From contig JAJJLU010001038.1 in the NCBI GenBank assembly GCA_023807065.1, positions 1 to 11,321 on the forward strand: 11,321 bases of DNA, in the 5' to 3' direction. Both the position numbers and the translations under genes were made by a program. Below, in pieces: positions 7,955 to 11,321 of the stretch (its first letter is position 1; the number at the start of each line of letters is the position of its first letter). This DNA is from Isotricha intestinalis (lineage: Eukaryota; Ciliophora; Litostomatea; Vestibuliferida; Isotrichidae). A model generated the notes under the pieces. That model ran no database searches, was not told the origin of the DNA, and was given only the letters and a program-made list of their open reading frames with translations.

Positions 7955-10409
7955 ATGAATTCTTTTCATTCTTTTAATGAAGAACATCAAGAAGATGAAG
8001 AAATACGTTGTAGAGTTTGTTCTTATTTTTTTTCTTCTATAACTAAACCTTATTTACTTCCTTGTAATCATAATTTATGTTTACATTGTATAGATAATTT
8101 AATAAGAAAAAAAAGAACTTTTTGTCCAATTTGTAAAATCAGTTTTAATAAAAACGATAAATCTAATTTTCAAGTTAATTATGCTTTTTTAAATTTAGTT
8201 TTGAAAATTTTAAAATCTAAAATTATTTTATGTATACATTGTAATAAAATATATTTTTGGAAAGAACATTATGATAAATGTGACCAAAAATATTTTACAA
8301 ATACAAATAAACTTTTATCAGAAATTAAAAAAGTATGTGAAGAAAGTTATAATATAATAAAATTGAGTGAAACTTATAAAAATATTCTTAAAACAAGTAA
8401 AAGTATTATTTATAAAACTATTCATTTCTCAATTAATAAAATTCAAGAAAAATTTGTGGAAAATTATTCAAAATTTATTGAAAATTTATTTTTATCAAAT
8501 ATTACTCAAATTAATATTGATAATTCAAAAAAAGAAATTATTCAATTTTTAGAAATTTGTAAAGAAAATAATAAATTATTTAATAACATAAATTCAAAAG
8601 AATTAGATGAATTATTTTTAAATTATGATAATAAAGAAAGAAATGATTTATTCAATAATTTTCAGGGAAAAAATGAAAAATTAAAAAGTTCTGGTTTGAT
8701 GTTTAAATCAGCTTTGACAAAAAAAACTAAAAAATTTTTTTCTAATAATAAAAAAAAAGAAAAAGCAAAAGAAGAAGAAGATGAAGATATAACAATAAAT
8801 TATGATGATGAATATGATGAAATTTTAAGTAATGAATATTTAAAATTACAACCTTTACAAATGATAAAGAATTCAAAAAAAAATTTCATTAATTCACAAA
8901 ATAATAAATCTAATAATAATATATTGGATGATATGTTTGATGATATAGAAGAGCCAAAAACAGTAAATAAAATTATAGTTGGTCCAAATGGAGTTCAAGT
9001 TTATTCTGAGAAAAAAAAAGTTTTTCATTCTCCTCAAAATAGTATTAATTATAATAGTAATTTTAATATAAATTATACAAGTAATCCTTATTTAAATAAT
9101 TATGTAAATAATTTAATCAATGAAAAATCATCTCAAAAAGGGAAAAGAAATTTAGAAATTATAAGAAAAAGAAATCAATTTTATACTCAAAGTGAAATAT
9201 TTTAATAGTTTAGATAATCAAAAAAATGAAAGAAATAAAACAATAGAAAATAATAAATCACTTTTATTAAATAATGAAATAAATAATTCTATTCAAATAT
9301 CAAATAACAATAATGTTAATAAAAAAAAAGAAAATAATGAAATTCAAACAATGAATAAAATAATTAAAAGCTTTAACAAAATAAAAGACATAATAAGCAA
9401 AATGAAAAAATATACAAATGAATACATAAATACAAATAATAAATTAATGTATCAAATTGAAGAAAATTCCAAAAAAATAAATCCAAAAATAGTATTAGAT
9501 TATTGTCTTTTATTAAATGAAATATCTTATGATTTTCATCAATCATATAAAAGATATATAATAAGTTATATAGAAAATTCAACAACAATAAGTTTATTTG
9601 ATACAAGAAATGAAAAATATATAACAAAAAATTTTAGAGAAACTTTAAATGGATTTCCTTCATTAAATCATTCACTTTCAGTAATATTTGATGATTTTGA
9701 TTTATTTTTTATTTCAGGAGGAATTGAATTTGCAAATTATGATTCAAGTAATTTATTATTATCTTTTAGATGGTCTTCAATGAAAATAGAATTTATAGAT
9801 AAAATGCCTCAAAAAAGAGCATTTCATTCATCTATTTATTTTGACAATAAACTATATATTATTGGTGGAATGGGAGAAAAAAATAATTTTTTATATGAAT
9901 GTTATTGCTTTCATATTACTAAAAAAAAATGGGAAAAAATACCAAATTTAAATACACCAAGATTAAACCCTTCATTATGTATATATAATAATAATTATTT
10001 ATATGTTATAAGAGGTTCAAATAAAATTGAATCAATTGATACTATTGAATTTATAAATATTAAAAATTTTAATGAAGGATGGACTTTATTTAAACCTTAT
10101 GATCCAAGTTTTTCTTGGTTTGGTTGTGATACTTCTTTATCAATTACTATATCTAAAAATAAAATATTAATTTTTGGAGGAAGAGATAAAAACGGTAAAT
10201 TATTTCATCATTCTTATTTTTTAGATGTTGAAAAAAGAACTGTTTATAGAGGTAAAGATATTTTAGTTTCTGCTAATTTTAAATTTTGTGGAAGTCTTTA
10301 TCAAGATAAAGTTATTGCTATTGATTGGAAAAATTCTACTAATAATAAAAATCATGGAAGACATATTTATGATTTAAAAAAGAAAAAATGGCTGTTTGAG
10401 TGTAAATAA
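7955..10409 (+). CDS. RING-zinc finger-coiled coil-kelch protein, probable E3 ubiquitin ligase (two exons)
   Basis: Two overlapping frames, 7955-9205 and 9192-10409, read as one gene when a 22-base GT-AG intron (9192-9213) is removed, giving 810 residues. The second frame has no ATG at its start. Exon 1 carries a complete C3HC4 RING finger (Cys19, Cys22, Cys37, His39, Cys42, Cys45, Cys57, Cys60), which binds an E2 enzyme. A second possible zinc site follows (Cys93, Cys96, His105, Cys109), then helical, probably coiled-coil sequence to about 230 and an acidic, Asn-rich linker. Exon 2 begins with a helical stretch, then about six kelch-like blades (about 530-810), with glycine doublets at FFISGG, LYIIGGM and ILIFGGR and a decayed one, LYVIRGS. 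RING plus kelch propeller implies a ubiquitin ligase whose propeller selects substrates (inference from domains). The substrate is unknown. A real frameshift or a one-base T-run error at 9200-9203 are alternatives to the intron. Confidence 0.8.
9192..9213 (+). other. Predicted 22-base spliceosomal intron
   Basis: The stretch begins GTGAAATATT and ends ATAGTTTAG. Removing it restores a single frame from TTTTATACTCAAA to the downstream codons AAT AAT CAA, because 22 leaves a remainder of 1 on division by 3, exactly the shift needed between the two frames. It contains an in-frame TAA (9203-9205), so unspliced RNA would terminate at once. A nearer AG at 9208 gives 17 bases and the wrong frame. 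Introns of 20-30 bases are known in Paramecium, so the size is plausible for a ciliate. Confidence 0.65.
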
Positions 10410-10679
10410 AGAATTTTTTTTGAAAATGTTTTGTCAAAATATAATAAGATTGTATGTTTCAAAAAACATTTATTGAAGATAAAAAATTTAGAAAAACCCA
10501 ATTAATTAAAAATATAAATAAAAACTTTATGTTAAAATTATTATATATAAAGAAGAATCTTTTTATTTTATGATTGTAAAGTATTTTAAATTTATTTGTA
10601 TAAAAAATAGATTTTAAATATCAAAAATTAAAAACATTCCCGTTTTTTATTTTGATAAAAATAATGTTTCTAAATAAAT
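10410..10679. other. Intergenic, 3' flank of RING-kelch gene
   Basis: AT-rich sequence lies between two convergent units, the RING-kelch gene and the minus-strand gene relic. No coding, RNA or repeat feature was recognised. Confidence 0.55.
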
Positions 10680-11075
10680 TCAAAAAATAGTATAGAAAAA
10701 AAGAGAATTTATATTTAATTTAAAAGAATATTTTTTGCTCAACTTATTTATGATAATATTTGGAGTAAAAGTATAAAGTGAATTAAATGTTTCTTCTTGA
10801 TTCATTTTTCTTAATTTTTTTTTCTTATTTGGTGATCATTATATAATGAATTAAATAATTTTCTTGTTTTTCTTTTGAAATTATCTGAGTTTTCTATTTT
10901 TTAATTCTTGATTTGTATTTAATAAATTATTTTTCTATTTTTGTTCTTTCAATTCAGAAATTTTTTTTTATTTTCTATTTGAGTAAATCTAAATTTATAT
11001 TTTGATATATTATTCTTCTCTTTAATTAGGATTATTATTTATAATTATTATTGATTTATCTCCTAAATAATCCAT
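10680..11075 (-). pseudogene. Decayed gene, possibly of a LYxDAxxR...FxPxI repeat protein
   Basis: From a possible ATG at 11075 (MDYLGDKSIIIINNNPN, then TAA at 11024), protein-like sequence hops between frames. The pieces are 11032-10952 (KEKNNISKYKFRFTQIENKK), 10967-10884 (ISELKEQK, TAG, KNNLLNTNQELKN), 10900-10814 (KLFNSLYNDHQIRKKN) and 10805-10683 (MNQEETFNSLYTFTPNI), ending at TGA 10680. The successive pieces overlap, which marks small indels. Almost no GT occurs on this strand here, so introns cannot repair it. The end resembles the 'LYxDAxxRxxK...YxFxPxI' motif I recall from coiled-coil, often cytoskeletal, proteins of ciliates and other protists. Reading TAA and TAG as Gln opens most of one frame, but a TGA and the neighbours' use of TAA as stop argue against that. 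Confidence 0.5.
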
Positions 11076-11321
11076 AATTTAATTAAAAAGAAATCTTTTT
11101 GCAAATTGTTATAAATATTTATTCAAGCTTTGTTTATTAAATTAAAACTCATTTTTTATTGATAATTTATTAAAATTTAAAGTAAAAATAATAAAATAAT
11201 AAAATTCTCATTGATAAAATTAATTATTTATTATTCATGCTTTATTTTTCTAAGTAATATTTTAATTGAATTAAATTAAAGGGAATACATTAATATTTAA
11301 ATAATTCATTTTTTAAACTAA
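11076..11321. other. Right edge, no recognised feature
   Basis: AT-rich sequence runs to the window end without telomere repeats. Minus-strand fragments such as FNKQSLNKYL look weakly coding but are broken by TAA codons. They could be the upstream part of the relic to the left or chance. Confidence 0.4.

Noticed and set aside
8367..8552. 61-codon open frame on the plus strand
   Set aside because: It is an out-of-frame shadow inside RING-kelch exon 1, low complexity (Leu/Ile/Lys), with no own context.
9373..9627. 84-codon open frame on the minus strand
   Set aside because: It lies wholly antisense to the helical and first kelch part of the RING-kelch gene. Its Leu/Ile/Tyr/Phe-rich product is what the complement of an Asn/Lys-rich coding strand gives.
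9192..10409. Kelch part as an independent gene starting at GTG
   Set aside because: GTG is not a usual eukaryotic start, the first Met is about 50 codons in, and the frame overlaps the RING exon at a point where a GT-AG intron restores continuity.

Overview
This window looks like one end of a ciliate macronuclear chromosome. It opens with six copies of the 7-base telomere unit CCCCAAT. It is extremely AT-rich, the genes are long and largely intronless, intergenic gaps are short, and start codons sit behind A-runs. The five intact genes end in TAA (four) or TGA (one) and contain no internal stops, so the standard genetic code applies, unlike Tetrahymena or Paramecium. A standard-code ciliate with a C4A2T telomere and a bacterial-type GH25 lysozyme suggests a litostome of the rumen type (entodiniomorphid). 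That placement is inference. No telomere is visible at the right edge, so the molecule continues or was cut there.

Layout: telomere 1-42; subtelomere 43-151. Three genes on the minus strand read toward the telomere: GH25 lysozyme (152-781), an Hsp70 that stops before the C-terminal lid (1121-2626), and a two-pass membrane protein with a long cytosolic tail (2984-4909). A decayed or multi-exon minus-strand gene fills 5244-5942. Two genes then run rightward, 73 bases apart: a PX-BAR sorting nexin (6298-7881) and a RING-zinc finger-kelch protein (7955-10409). The latter is in two frames that a 22-base GT-AG intron at 9192-9213 joins exactly. A second decayed minus-strand gene lies at 10680-11075.

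The genes share no operon-like pathway. Themes are bacterial wall digestion (lysozyme), protein folding and turnover (Hsp70, RING-kelch), and membrane traffic (sorting nexin, possibly the two-pass protein), which suits a phagotroph. Two reading frames that open at TTG have been started at the first ATG (4909 and 6298), because eukaryotic genes rarely start at TTG. I did not find a single new multi-gene system. The notable items are the telomere unit, the miniature introns, the lidless Hsp70, the end-of-chromosome lysozyme and the two gene relics.
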